DNA of 64,000 nt, from contig MAAO01000008.1 of NCBI GenBank assembly GCA_002163155.1, forward strand, positions 248,001-312,000. The letters run 5' to 3'. The position numbers and the translations under genes are program-made. Under the pieces are notes generated by a model, which saw only the letters and a list, made by a program, of their open reading frames with translations, was not told the DNA's origin and did not search any database. Shown here in pieces: positions 34,163 through 42,961 of the stretch. Each line of letters starts with the position of its first letter. The first letter of the stretch is position 1. The DNA is from Halobacteriovorax marinus (lineage in GTDB: Bacteria > Bdellovibrionota > Bacteriovoracia > Bacteriovoracales > Bacteriovoracaceae).

Positions 34163-35011
34163 TTATTTAATATTCGCTTTGAGTGAGAGTTCAAGAATAA
34201 TTGGAAGTTTATATGTTCCATAAATCTCTAACATTTTCTCCTTAGCAATAACGTAGTTTTGATTAGAAGTAAGATCTTTAAATTTCTGAACATATTTAAT
34301 ATTTTCCAGAATAAGATTTCTAGATCCACTCTCTCCATGCCCTGGTAAGACTTTTAAGACATCGAGTTTTTTTAACTCATATAAATTTAAGAGAACATGC
34401 TCTAATCTCTCTTCAAAGAGCCATACGTGAACATTTCCGTACACAGAATCTCCAGAGATCAATGTTTTTGAACTAGGAATATATAAGGCGGTATTATGTG
34501 CGCTCTCGCCTGCCCCTAAATCAACAACCTCAATAAGGTGTCCCTCTAGGTAAATATCATCTCCATTAAGTTCAGTTGGCAAAGTATAAGTATCAGCAAG
34601 GTCATCTTTGTAAGTCGCTTTCCAGTAATCAATCTTTCCCTGAGCTGTTTCTCTTATAGTCTCAATGACTTCCATTTTTGCTTTAACTAAAGTTCCAGGA
34701 AAGGCCTTTAAAATTCTCTCTAGCCCTAAGTAATGATCAGGGTGCCCATGGGTGATATAAATCATTTGTAACTTTCTACCACTCTCCCTGACCATCTCTA
34801 CAACTCTGTCTGCTTGGGACCTCGTAAATTGAGCATCTACCAAGATAGCTTCTTTTTCACCCATTATAAGGTGAGAGTTAACAGAGAAACCAGAAAGATT
34901 AGAAGTAAAACTCTTTATAGATAATTGAGAATGACTCTGAAAAGTAGCACAGGCCGTAAAACTAAGAATTGTAAAAAAAAGAATTGATACTGATAATTTT
35001 GATATTTTCAT
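34163..35011 (-). CDS. MBL-fold metallohydrolase, probable lipoprotein
   Basis: A 282-residue protein with a lipoprotein-like signal ('SILFFTILSFTAC', lipobox FTAC). The metallo-beta-lactamase fold is shown by 'ITHGHPDHYLGLERIL' (HxHxDH), 'GAGESAHNTALYIPSSKTLISGDSVYG' and 'VLPGHGESG', which together supply the usual zinc ligands. The family contains hydrolases of many small molecules; the arrangement resembles secreted MBL hydrolases of unknown substrate. Probably anchored to the envelope. It is not adjacent to a gene that reveals its substrate. Confidence 0.82.
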   Translation of the reverse strand: MKISKLSVSILFFTILSFTACATFQSHSQLSIKSFTSNLSGFSVNSHLIMGEKEAILVDAQFTRSQADRVVEMVRESGRKLQMIYITHGHPDHYLGLERILKAFPGTLVKAKMEVIETIRETAQGKIDYWKATYKDDLADTYTLPTELNGDDIYLEGHLIEVVDLGAGESAHNTALYIPSSKTLISGDSVYGNVHVWLFEERLEHVLLNLYELKKLDVLKVLPGHGESGSRNLILENIKYVQKFKDLTSNQNYVIAKEKMLEIYGTYKLPIILELSLKANIK

Positions 35012-35108
35012 TTTAAACTCCTTACTGTTTAAGTTCTGGAGCTACAATAATTGAAAATGAAAATTCATGCCTGCCATTCTAGGCCTAAAAGTTGTCTAAA
35101 ATGGACGT

Positions 35109-35888
35109 TTAAACCTCGCTAGGAAGTTTTCCTATAGTTTTCTTAAAGGCCTTGGTAAATTGAGATAGAGAGCTAAACCCTACTTCAAAGCAAGTCTCTG
35201 TCACATTCATGTGTTTAGATTTTAAGAGTTTATATGCACAGTCCATTCGCAATTTATGATGGAGCTGCTTGGGATTAATACTAAAAGTTTGACTAAAAAG
35301 TCGATTTAAATTTCTACTGCTCATACCACTTGCGATCGACAGATCTTTAAGTTCAAGTTTGAGCTTAGTATTTTCTTTTATATAATCAAGAGCACTCTTT
35401 AGCCTTTCATCAGTAGTCTTGGCATAGAGGTGTTCAATATTGGAAATATCGTCACCAATAGTTTCAATTAGATCAGAGGTAACATTGATAACAGTTGCGC
35501 TAAAGGCCTTATGGTAAGTTGTATCAGAGTGCAGAAGGAGATGAAGAAGAAGCTCTTTTAATAAAGTTGAGACATTTAACAAGGTGGCTTCATGTGTCTT
35601 CTTTGAAATTTTCTTCCAAAATGAATCTTGGATCAAGGCCACGATTCTCTCTCCGCTTCCTTTTTTTGAAGAATCAAATTCATGAGAACTATGGCTTGGA
35701 ATATAAATCATTTTTGAGGGTCCAAATGAATACGTTTTACCATTTGTTCTAACTTTAACCTGGCCTGAAATAGGAATAATCAAACGATGTATTCCTTCGC
35801 CTTCTTTCTTAAGGGTCTTACCAGGAAGGTTATGATGGACTACTTTTATTTCTGGAAATTGTTTAAATAAATCGATACCTTTTTTCAT
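35109..35888 (-). CDS. AraC-family regulator with cupin-like sensor domain
   Basis: A 259-residue protein. Residues about 25-90 form a cupin-like N-terminal domain ('IHRLIIPISGQVKVRTNGKTYSFGPSKMIYIPSHSSHEFDSS'). The C-terminal double HTH includes 'KDLSIASGMSSRNLNRLFSQTFSINPKQLHHKLRMDCAYKLL' and 'VTETCFEVGFSSLSQFTKAFKKTIGKLPSE'. It is divergent from a DMT transporter gene with 148 bases between them, so it may control that exporter, a common arrangement. Confidence 0.9.
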   Translation of the reverse strand: MKKGIDLFKQFPEIKVVHHNLPGKTLKKEGEGIHRLIIPISGQVKVRTNGKTYSFGPSKMIYIPSHSSHEFDSSKKGSGERIVALIQDSFWKKISKKTHEATLLNVSTLLKELLLHLLLHSDTTYHKAFSATVINVTSDLIETIGDDISNIEHLYAKTTDERLKSALDYIKENTKLKLELKDLSIASGMSSRNLNRLFSQTFSINPKQLHHKLRMDCAYKLLKSKHMNVTETCFEVGFSSLSQFTKAFKKTIGKLPSEV

Positions 35889-36036
35889 ATGAGTATTTTA
35901 AACTAAAAAGTATTTATTACAAATGAAATAAAAGTTCACACTGTAACAACAAAGACCCTTGATTATACCTCTAATGATTAGTCTGCTACAATCTGTAATA
36001 GTTAGAACCTAGCCACACTAACAAAGAGGAATAAAT

Positions 36037-36948
36037 TTGAACTACATACTATTTGGAGTACTCTCACTTTTCTGGGGAGGGTCTTTTGTGGCCATCAAAT
36101 ACCTCATTGAAGAGGTCCCCTCTTTTACCTCCGCTTTCTACAGAGTTTTCTTTTCAATTATATTCTTAGTTATTATCTATTTGAGAAAATTAAAAATTCG
36201 AAAGGGTTTCTGGGGTAAGGAGTTATTCTTCGCCAGTATTGCCGGAGTATGCTCAATCGGAATTCCATTTAGCTTACTATTTTGGGGAGAGAGATTTGTC
36301 TCTCCGAGCATTGCAGGAGTTTTGAATGGTACAGTCCCATTTTGGACCTTAATCATCTCTCTACTCTTCTTTGGAGGTCTTAAAGACGTAACAATCAGAA
36401 AGTGCCTAGGTCTACTTACGGGTTTTTTTGGTATTGCACTAATCTTTGGGCCAAAACTAAAAATGACTGGAAATCAAAATGAAGTTTATGGTTTAATCGC
36501 TATAATTGGAATGGCCATTTTTTACTCTATTGGAATCAATCTTAATAAGAAAATATTAAGTCATAATAAAATCATCATTAAACATATAAATACAATTGTT
36601 CAACAAGTAGCTTCACTTATTTACTTAGGAGTTATTGTTTTACTAACTGAAGGACTTCCTAACCTCTCATTACTAGCATCTCCCCAAAACTATCTAAGTG
36701 TCATATACCTTTCACTTTTTTCTACCTGTATTGCATTCATTATTTTCTATCACTTGATTTTGGAATTTGGACCAGTCAAGGCCTCTACAGTTACATTCTT
36801 TGTTCCCCCTATTGCACTAAGCTTAGATGCTGTCATATACGGTAGACAACTATCCCTTTACGAAGCTCTTGGGGCTGCAATTATCATATTAAGTATGTTC
36901 ATGCTTAAAGAAGTTCAGAAGAAAACGAATTCAAAAATAAAGAGATAA
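36037..36948 (+). CDS. DMT-superfamily (EamA) exporter
   Basis: A 303-residue membrane protein with about ten hydrophobic segments and two EamA repeats ('LFWGGSFVAIKYLIEEVPSFTSAFYR', 'GPVKASTVTFFVPPIALSLDAVIYG'). It starts at TTG, preceded by AGAGGA at good spacing. The family exports amino acids, nucleotides or other metabolites across the inner membrane. The divergent AraC regulator is a likely controller. Substrate unknown. Confidence 0.87.
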   Translation: MNYILFGVLSLFWGGSFVAIKYLIEEVPSFTSAFYRVFFSIIFLVIIYLRKLKIRKGFWGKELFFASIAGVCSIGIPFSLLFWGERFVSPSIAGVLNGTVPFWTLIISLLFFGGLKDVTIRKCLGLLTGFFGIALIFGPKLKMTGNQNEVYGLIAIIGMAIFYSIGINLNKKILSHNKIIIKHINTIVQQVASLIYLGVIVLLTEGLPNLSLLASPQNYLSVIYLSLFSTCIAFIIFYHLILEFGPVKASTVTFFVPPIALSLDAVIYGRQLSLYEALGAAIIILSMFMLKEVQKKTNSKIKR

Positions 36949-37092
36949 GAGCTCTGCTCCTCTTACCTGAGTAATAAAGTTCAATATATTCTTTAAAAAA
37001 GTCGGAGATATTAGTATTACCAGACTACCTTGTAGTGTTATTTTATGTATAATTAAAGCTGTAAATAAATATCATACAAAAAGCGTTATCTT

Positions 37093-39576
37093 ATGAACAA
37101 AAATATATTACTTGTCGAAAATCGTGCTAAGCAAATGATTGTGACTTCTTTAAACCTAAATATCTATTTAGATTCAGAAGTACAAATCGTTAGTAGTTTT
37201 GATGAATTTATTGAGGCCATAAATTTTAATAGTAATATTGATCTAATTATTAGTAGAGACAGTTTCAATGACACACTTATTTCAGATGAAATAAAAAAAG
37301 AACTTGAAACAAATTCCCTATCAATTCCCCACTTAGTTTTAGGAAGTGCAAAGGAACATATTCTTCTAGATGACAAATTAGTCATCAGACCATTGTTGAA
37401 GGAGTCTGCACGAGTATTAAGTCTCACTCCACAAATGATGGCCCAAAAGGATTTCGGGGAATACTTTGAACTACCCTCTACACTCGTACATTTCATAAAT
37501 TATGCACCTTGCGATATCTTTGTAACAGAGAATGGAATCCACTTTCAGCAAGCTTACACTAGAAGAGAACAAGTCAGTCATGAAGTAAAAATTGATATGG
37601 CCGTATGTCCTTCTATGTTTGTTCGCTCCAATGAACGTTTAGAATTTGTGAACTCTTTAACAGAACAAAATCGAGAGGACTATCTTGATTCAAATGTTGT
37701 TAATGAACGTTTCCAAAAAGAAGTCGAAAGAATTAACAAAGATATGGATACTGTTTCTAATCTCTTAACCTGTGGTGTAGATAGTGAAAAAGTAAATGAA
37801 ATTGCAGTAAAGGCTGTCAAATCAATGATTGCCTTAGCTGATGAAGATATTGTTGTAAAAGACTTAATCAATAGATTAAATGAATCAGACTCTAACTTTC
37901 GTTATAAACACTCACAGCTCATTACCTTTATCGGGTTACAAGTCCTAAAACAATTAGAAAGAAGTGATCAAGACCTAGAGGATTTTGCGAGTGCAGCTTT
38001 CTTCCACGACATCTGTATAAAAGACGATGAAATAGCTTCGGTAAGAAGTAATAAATCACTCTTGATGAATGACTTTAGTATCGTTGAAATGGATCAAATT
38101 AGAAATCATGCACTTGATGCGAATACGATTCTTAAAAGATTAAATAGTGTAAATGAAAAGACTATGGATATTATTACGCAGCACCACGGGAGTACTGATG
38201 GTCAAGGGTTTAGCGATTCATTAAAAGGAATAACTTATCTTTCCAAGGCCTTTGTAATAACAGAACACTGGGTTCATATTCAACTCTTTGAAGATCAAAC
38301 AGACCCAAGAGATTTAAGTCAATTTCAAAAAGTTTTTCTAAAATTATATCCAGGAAAATCTCAGCAGGAGTTTATTAAAACTCTCTTTCAATTAGAATCT
38401 AAAGAGCTAATTTCGGGAGTCACAGAGGATCTAACCCAAGAGTTAATCAATATAAAAGGTGCCTACGAAATAGATGAACACATTAGTTTAGTTAAAGGCC
38501 TAGCTGAAGAAGAAGATACATCCTCTACAAAAATATCTGGTGTTACTGACCATATCAAGGAAGAGTCAAAACTTGTAAAAGGAAGCGACGAAACAGATGA
38601 AGATAAGTCAATCACCCACATCAAAGGTGAAACAGAAGAAGATAAATCTACTACAGTCATCAAGGGTGAAGCAAAGGATTTAAAAGAAGAAAATTATATT
38701 ATAAATGGTAATAAAGAAAAGTCTAAAGAGAATCTATCCAAAACCATTGAAAAGAATATTTCTGAAGACGTCGCAGTTGTAGATAATACGCCAAAAATAA
38801 ACGGTGAGATTTTAATAAATGCCTATATTTCAAAACGCAAAGAACTAAAAGAAGAAGTTGGAGGAGACTGGGCCTTTTCTAAGTTCCTCTCTACTTTAAT
38901 GACTTTTGACAACCCTCTATCTTCTAGCCCATTCACAGAAAAAATTAATTCAATTGGATTACAACTTAAAGAATGCTTAGAGGATAATAGTGAGCTAGAT
39001 TCTTTTACAGCTCAAATCAAAGAACTCCGAAATGACATTAAAAATAAATTTGAAGAAGAAATAACTAATACTATTGATAATAGAGATAAGTCAGGGCGAA
39101 CTAAGCTCATGATTGCAATTACTACTTCAAATATTGAACTATACAACTACATCTTAAAGTTTAATCCAGATTTTAAATTAACAGATAGCACTGGAAAGTC
39201 CGCTCTTCATTTCTCATGTATAAGTGGTAATTTAGAAATTCTTGAAAGTGTGTACGAGAAAAATACTAGTGCTCTTAACAAGTCAGATAGTAAAAAAAGG
39301 ACCGCTCTATTCTATGCCGTTAATAGTGATAATTTAGAGTTTGTTCAATTTCTAATAAAGGTCGGCTCACGTCCTAGAATGGTGGCAGATAACGGTATTT
39401 CTCCTTGTATGATGGCGTGCCATAACGGAAATAAAGAAATACTAGAGGCCCTTGTAGCAAATGGAGAACCTTTAGATGCTGTTGATAGTAAATACAAAGG
39501 ATGTTATCAATATGCTAAACAGAAGAAACATAAACATATTCTTTCTTATTTGAAGGCGAAAGGAATTGATAAGTAA
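37093..39576 (+). CDS. Signalling protein: degenerate receiver, HD-GYP-like domain, acidic KG repeats and ankyrin repeats
   Basis: An 827-residue cytoplasmic protein. Residues 1-110 resemble a response-regulator receiver ('NILLVENRA', 'NIDLIISRDSF', 'PHLVLGSA', 'LVIRPLLKE') but the key Asp/Lys pattern is altered. About 255-420 is an HD-GYP-like domain: 'AAFFHDICIKDD' keeps HD, 'ITQHHGSTDGQGFSDS' keeps HH but changes GYP to GFS. About 455-565 is an acidic stretch in which 'hxhKG' recurs ('LVKGSDETDEDKSITHIKGETEED'). About 660-827 holds four to five ankyrin repeats ('DKSGRTKLMIAITTSNIELYNYIL', 'TGKSALHFSCISGNLEILESV'). Cyclic-di-GMP hydrolysis is doubtful; binding or scaffolding is more likely. 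Confidence 0.72.
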   Translation: MNKNILLVENRAKQMIVTSLNLNIYLDSEVQIVSSFDEFIEAINFNSNIDLIISRDSFNDTLISDEIKKELETNSLSIPHLVLGSAKEHILLDDKLVIRPLLKESARVLSLTPQMMAQKDFGEYFELPSTLVHFINYAPCDIFVTENGIHFQQAYTRREQVSHEVKIDMAVCPSMFVRSNERLEFVNSLTEQNREDYLDSNVVNERFQKEVERINKDMDTVSNLLTCGVDSEKVNEIAVKAVKSMIALADEDIVVKDLINRLNESDSNFRYKHSQLITFIGLQVLKQLERSDQDLEDFASAAFFHDICIKDDEIASVRSNKSLLMNDFSIVEMDQIRNHALDANTILKRLNSVNEKTMDIITQHHGSTDGQGFSDSLKGITYLSKAFVITEHWVHIQLFEDQTDPRDLSQFQKVFLKLYPGKSQQEFIKTLFQLESKELISGVTEDLTQELINIKGAYEIDEHISLVKGLAEEEDTSSTKISGVTDHIKEESKLVKGSDETDEDKSITHIKGETEEDKSTTVIKGEAKDLKEENYIINGNKEKSKENLSKTIEKNISEDVAVVDNTPKINGEILINAYISKRKELKEEVGGDWAFSKFLSTLMTFDNPLSSSPFTEKINSIGLQLKECLEDNSELDSFTAQIKELRNDIKNKFEEEITNTIDNRDKSGRTKLMIAITTSNIELYNYILKFNPDFKLTDSTGKSALHFSCISGNLEILESVYEKNTSALNKSDSKKRTALFYAVNSDNLEFVQFLIKVGSRPRMVADNGISPCMMACHNGNKEILEALVANGEPLDAVDSKYKGCYQYAKQKKHKHILSYLKAKGIDK

Positions 39577-39605
39577 CCTTGATTAGAGAAAACTAAAGAT
39601 TTAGT

Positions 39606-39631
39606 GGGAATATGAAAAGAACCATATTCCC
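39606..39631. terminator. Hairpin between convergent genes
   Basis: GGGAATATG-N8-CATATTCCC, a perfect 9-base stem between the ankyrin-protein stop and the convergent repeat-protein gene. T tracts are poor on both sides. Confidence 0.5.
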
Positions 39632-39639
39632 TTAAAAAA

Positions 39640-40188
39640 TTATTCTAATTCAAGCTCAAGTAAAATGTTTTGAATTGTTGCTTTTGCTCTTTCTGGATTT
39701 GATTCAATATTTACCAAAGTATCAATTAACATAATTCTAAGTCTCTCTTCAGATAACCCTTGAACATAATCATGTCCTTCGACATTCTGATACATTTCTT
39801 CTTCAGAACAAAGATCTGCCACTGAATTTGATGACATTCCTTGTATCCTTGCTATATTAATACAGGCCGCGGTTTCAGATGAAGCATTCTTGCAAGCAAT
39901 TGCCACAGAATTTGAACTCATTCCCTTCGTTCTCGCAATATTTATACAGACTGAAGTATTTGGGGTTGCATTTTTACAAGCAATTCCAACAGACTTAGAG
40001 GACATTCCTTTGATTCTTGCTATATTTATACAAGAAGTTGTGTGTTCTGTTGGACTTGAACAAACAACAGCAACTGACTTTGAAGACATACCTTTAATTC
40101 TAGCAATATTGATACATTGTGCTTTATATCCTGCTGAGATATTTATTGAGATAAATAAGGTAATAATCACAAGTGATAGCTTCTTCAT
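39640..40188 (-). CDS. Secreted protein with four tandem 28-residue CINIAR repeats
   Basis: A 182-residue protein with a signal peptide (MKKLSLVIITLFISINISA). From residue 25 there are four near-identical units, consensus 'CINIAR..GMSS.SVA..C', with the two cysteines always 18 apart and units of 28 residues. This suggests one small helical, disulfide-bonded module repeated four times. The C-terminal 50 residues are helical and acidic ('LSEERLRIMLIDTLVNIE'). I know no named domain with this motif. It is convergent with the HD-GYP/ankyrin gene and head-to-head with the histidine kinase gene across a 434-base gap. Confidence 0.65.
   Translation of the reverse strand: MKKLSLVIITLFISINISAGYKAQCINIARIKGMSSKSVAVVCSSPTEHTTSCINIARIKGMSSKSVGIACKNATPNTSVCINIARTKGMSSNSVAIACKNASSETAACINIARIQGMSSNSVADLCSEEEMYQNVEGHDYVQGLSEERLRIMLIDTLVNIESNPERAKATIQNILLELELE
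39808..40116 (-). repeat. Four tandem 84-base coding repeats
   Basis: The DNA encoding the CINIAR units. Units are close at protein level and drift at codon third positions, so the duplications are not very recent but are under purifying selection for the Cys spacing. Confidence 0.7.
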
Positions 40189-40622
40189 TCTTACTCCGGA
40201 TTGTATTGGTTTATTTTTCTATTATAAATATATTCTGATTAATATTACAGAGAGATTGAAGTATCTATAAAGGTGTCCAAAGTTTATACGTCTTATAGCC
40301 GTAGTCAAATTACTCTAAGTGTAGGAAATCTATACAAGTGAGTGTTATAAGGTCTTATATCGACAGAGTTTTTGTAATTTTGATTTAAGTAGTAGTGCTA
40401 AAACTTGACAAATTATGCACCAAAAAGACCCATCTCGGTTCTTGAAATAAATCGTTACTAATTGAATAATGAGGTTACAAAGCCGTTAATAGCAGAGGAT
40501 TTAGAGTGAGAAAAAGGAAGAGTATCTAAATAAATCCTTCATTTAAAGCAACACCTTTCATATATCGAAATCGTAAACCGATTTAGCATTCATAAGTTCT
40601 ATCAAAAAAGAGGAGCTAAGAA
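40189..40622. other. 434-base intergenic region with a hairpin before the kinase gene
   Basis: No ORF with a plausible start was found. The region holds AAATCG-N5-CGATTT (40568-40584), 27 bases before AGGAG of the kinase gene, which may be an operator or leader hairpin, and a TTGACA box near 40405 without a good -10 at the proper distance. The remainder shows nothing I can name. Confidence 0.4.
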
Positions 40623-42014
40623 ATCGAACTAATAACCGTCTATCTAGCAGTACAAGCAGGAAATGCTATTTTCTCAGGTATCCTATGGCTTTTAAACAAA
40701 AAGCAAAAATCATATCTGTACTTAACCCTACTTTGGATAGGGAACTCCCTTAACTTTGCAGGTCAGTTAGTATTTAATGGTAACGATGTCATGATGGCGC
40801 TCACTATGGGATTTTATACTATATGCTCCTATTCCCTAGTAAAGCTTTATAGTTATTCAGTAGACGATCACAACTACCCTTTTAAAAGGTTTTCCTACGT
40901 GTTTTGTTTTAGCTTCTTAGCTACTATAACGGCTCATGAAGCAGGGCTAAGCTTTACACTTATTTCTCTTCCAATGGCCCTTGGAGTAACCTATCCACTA
41001 CTCTATTTATCATTTCAAAAGATTCTGCCAAATTGGAAAAAGGTAGATTACTTTCAAAAAATGTTCGCCATTATTATAATTTTAAATTCTATTCATTTTT
41101 TAGACTATCCATTCTTAAGAAAGAATCCTGATTTTGCGTCAATTGGCTTTGGACTTGCTTTTGTATTTATGTTTGTCTTTACGATCTTTCTTCCAGCATT
41201 TGTTTCAAAATTCCTAGAAAAACAAAATGTTCATATCTTAGAAGAGAAAGTAAAATTACGAACTACAGAGCTAAATATCCTTAAAAATGAAAAAGCACAA
41301 CTTGTAAATATTCTGTGTCACGATCTGGCTAACCCACTAATGATAATTGACATGCATATTAGTAATAACTTAAAAAAAGAAGAAAGTTGTGAAAAGGTAT
41401 TAAAAACTAATAAAAGAACAAAATTCGCCATAGGACAAATTAAATCAATGTTAAACCAAGTAAGACAGATGGCATCAGTTGAAGATGGTAAATCAAATGT
41501 TGAATTGAGTCCTACAAATCCAGAACTTATACTACAGGCATGTAGAGAACTATTTACAGAAAGAGGCGACGCCAAAGGTTTATCATTAACGTTTTGTAAT
41601 GAAATTATTACAGATAGCTACTTTCTCTCAAATCATGTCATTTTAGTTAATGAAATCCTTTCAAACTTTCTTTCAAATGCCATAAAGTTTACTCGCACCG
41701 GGGGAAGTATTGCTCTCTCTCTAGAGGAGTGTCATAAAGAAGAAAAAATCAGAATAAGAATTAGCGATTCTGGTCTTGGAATGAATGAGAATAAAATTAA
41801 AGCAATTCTTGAAAAGAATAAGAGAACAGAGCTTGGTACAAGTGGAGAAAAAGGAACAGGTCTAGGCCTTTCTGTTGCCTTATTCTATATTGATAAGATC
41901 GAGGGCAAACTTGATATAACCAGTAGACCCATAGAGACTAATCCTAATAATAGCGGAACTGATATTACAATTTCAATCGATAGAATTATTAACTCTTCAG
42001 CTAAGGCCTCATAG
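40623..42014 (+). CDS. Membrane sensor histidine kinase, apparently with an AUC start codon
   Basis: The track starts at ATG 40791, but the frame is open and clearly coding for 56 more codons: 'ELITVYLAVQAGNAIFSGILWLLNKK' and 'WIGNSLNFAGQLVFNGND'. The only start with a ribosome site is ATC at 40623, seven bases after AGGAG; TAA lies just upstream in frame. This gives 464 codons including the stop. About six membrane helices form the sensor, followed by a coiled coil, H-box 'LVNILCHDLANPLMIID', N-box 'NFLSNAIKFT', G1 'ISDSGLGM' and G2 'GTGLGLS'. No response regulator gene is adjacent. Confidence 0.82.
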   Translation: MELITVYLAVQAGNAIFSGILWLLNKKQKSYLYLTLLWIGNSLNFAGQLVFNGNDVMMALTMGFYTICSYSLVKLYSYSVDDHNYPFKRFSYVFCFSFLATITAHEAGLSFTLISLPMALGVTYPLLYLSFQKILPNWKKVDYFQKMFAIIIILNSIHFLDYPFLRKNPDFASIGFGLAFVFMFVFTIFLPAFVSKFLEKQNVHILEEKVKLRTTELNILKNEKAQLVNILCHDLANPLMIIDMHISNNLKKEESCEKVLKTNKRTKFAIGQIKSMLNQVRQMASVEDGKSNVELSPTNPELILQACRELFTERGDAKGLSLTFCNEIITDSYFLSNHVILVNEILSNFLSNAIKFTRTGGSIALSLEECHKEEKIRIRISDSGLGMNENKIKAILEKNKRTELGTSGEKGTGLGLSVALFYIDKIEGKLDITSRPIETNPNNSGTDITISIDRIINSSAKAS

Positions 42015-42099
42015 ACTTATATCAAGATATTTATCTTTCGATGAACATTATATATGTGATAACCTATATGAAAACTCAACTAACATATAGGATAAGGTC

Positions 42100-42897
42100 T
42101 TGTTCAAACTTGTATTTATCATATTTACCATTATTTCTTTTACTCAATGTGCCTATGGGAAGTCAGAAGTAATAAAGATGGGGTTTTACACTGTAGAACC
42201 TCATACTATCGTATGCGAAAAACCTAATAAACCTTGTGGTGCAATGGTTGAATATGTTGAAAAATACTTAGCACCAAATTTGAAAATTAAGATAGATTGG
42301 GTGGGACCTATGTCTATTCTAAGGGCAGTTGAACAGCTATTGAAGAAGAAGATTGATTCATTCCCTCTAGCTGGTAAAATTGTAGGGTCAAGTAATAAAA
42401 ATTTTGCTGAACTTACAAAGAATAAAACTCATGGTGGTAAATGGTTCTTGATGACTACTAAAAACTTTAAGAAAAAGGAAATACAAAGTTCCAAAGACCT
42501 TTATGGACTAAATATTGGCTTCTATCATTCATTAAAATCTTTTGACCACCCTTTCTTAAGCGACAAGAATATAAAACTTCATAATATGACTGGATCGAGA
42601 TGGTTTGAAAGAAATTTTCTTATGACTGAAATGAAGAGATTTGATTCAGTTATAATGCCAGAAGAAGCACCAATTCGCTATATGCTAAAGAAATATAAAG
42701 CAGCACATAAGTACAAAGTGATTCAAATTCCAGGACTTGAGATAGATTTTCATTTTGCTATTTCAAATAGTGATAAGGCCAAGAGGTTCAAGGTTGCTCT
42801 AGACAAAGCAATTGAAAAGGCCCCAATCACTTATGAGGCCTATTTAGAATATTATCTAAAGAACAAAGTTCATTTTGATAAATTTAATATGAATTAA
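42100..42897 (+). CDS. Orphan periplasmic binding protein (SBP family 3-like)
   Basis: A 265-residue exported protein starting at TTG with AGGATAAGG upstream. Signal peptide 'MFKLVFIIFTIISFTQCAYG'. The mature part 'EVIKMGFYTVEPHTIVCEKPNKPCGAMVEYVEKYLAPNLKIKIDWVG' and 'SKDLYGLNIGFYHSLKSF' follow the family 3 layout. There is no transport gene nearby. It follows the histidine kinase gene by 85 bases on the same strand, so it may supply ligand to that sensor (inference). Confidence 0.68.
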   Translation: MFKLVFIIFTIISFTQCAYGKSEVIKMGFYTVEPHTIVCEKPNKPCGAMVEYVEKYLAPNLKIKIDWVGPMSILRAVEQLLKKKIDSFPLAGKIVGSSNKNFAELTKNKTHGGKWFLMTTKNFKKKEIQSSKDLYGLNIGFYHSLKSFDHPFLSDKNIKLHNMTGSRWFERNFLMTEMKRFDSVIMPEEAPIRYMLKKYKAAHKYKVIQIPGLEIDFHFAISNSDKAKRFKVALDKAIEKAPITYEAYLEYYLKNKVHFDKFNMN

Positions 42898-42912
42898 AAA
42901 CTAAATGAACAA

Positions 42913-42954
42913 ACCTTTCCTAGAAGTGAAAGGTAAGGCCGAGATAGCTCGGCC
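42913..42954. terminator. Two adjacent hairpins between convergent genes
   Basis: ACCTTTC-N8-GAAAGGT (42913-42934) and GGCCGAG-ATAG-CTCGGCC (42937-42954). The second is a strong GC stem with a 4-base loop. They fill the gap between two convergent stop codons. Confidence 0.6.
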
Positions 42955-42961
42955 ATGAATG

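Noticed and set aside
40400-40430. TTGACA box as a kinase promoter
   Set aside because: No acceptable -10 lies at 16-18 bases.
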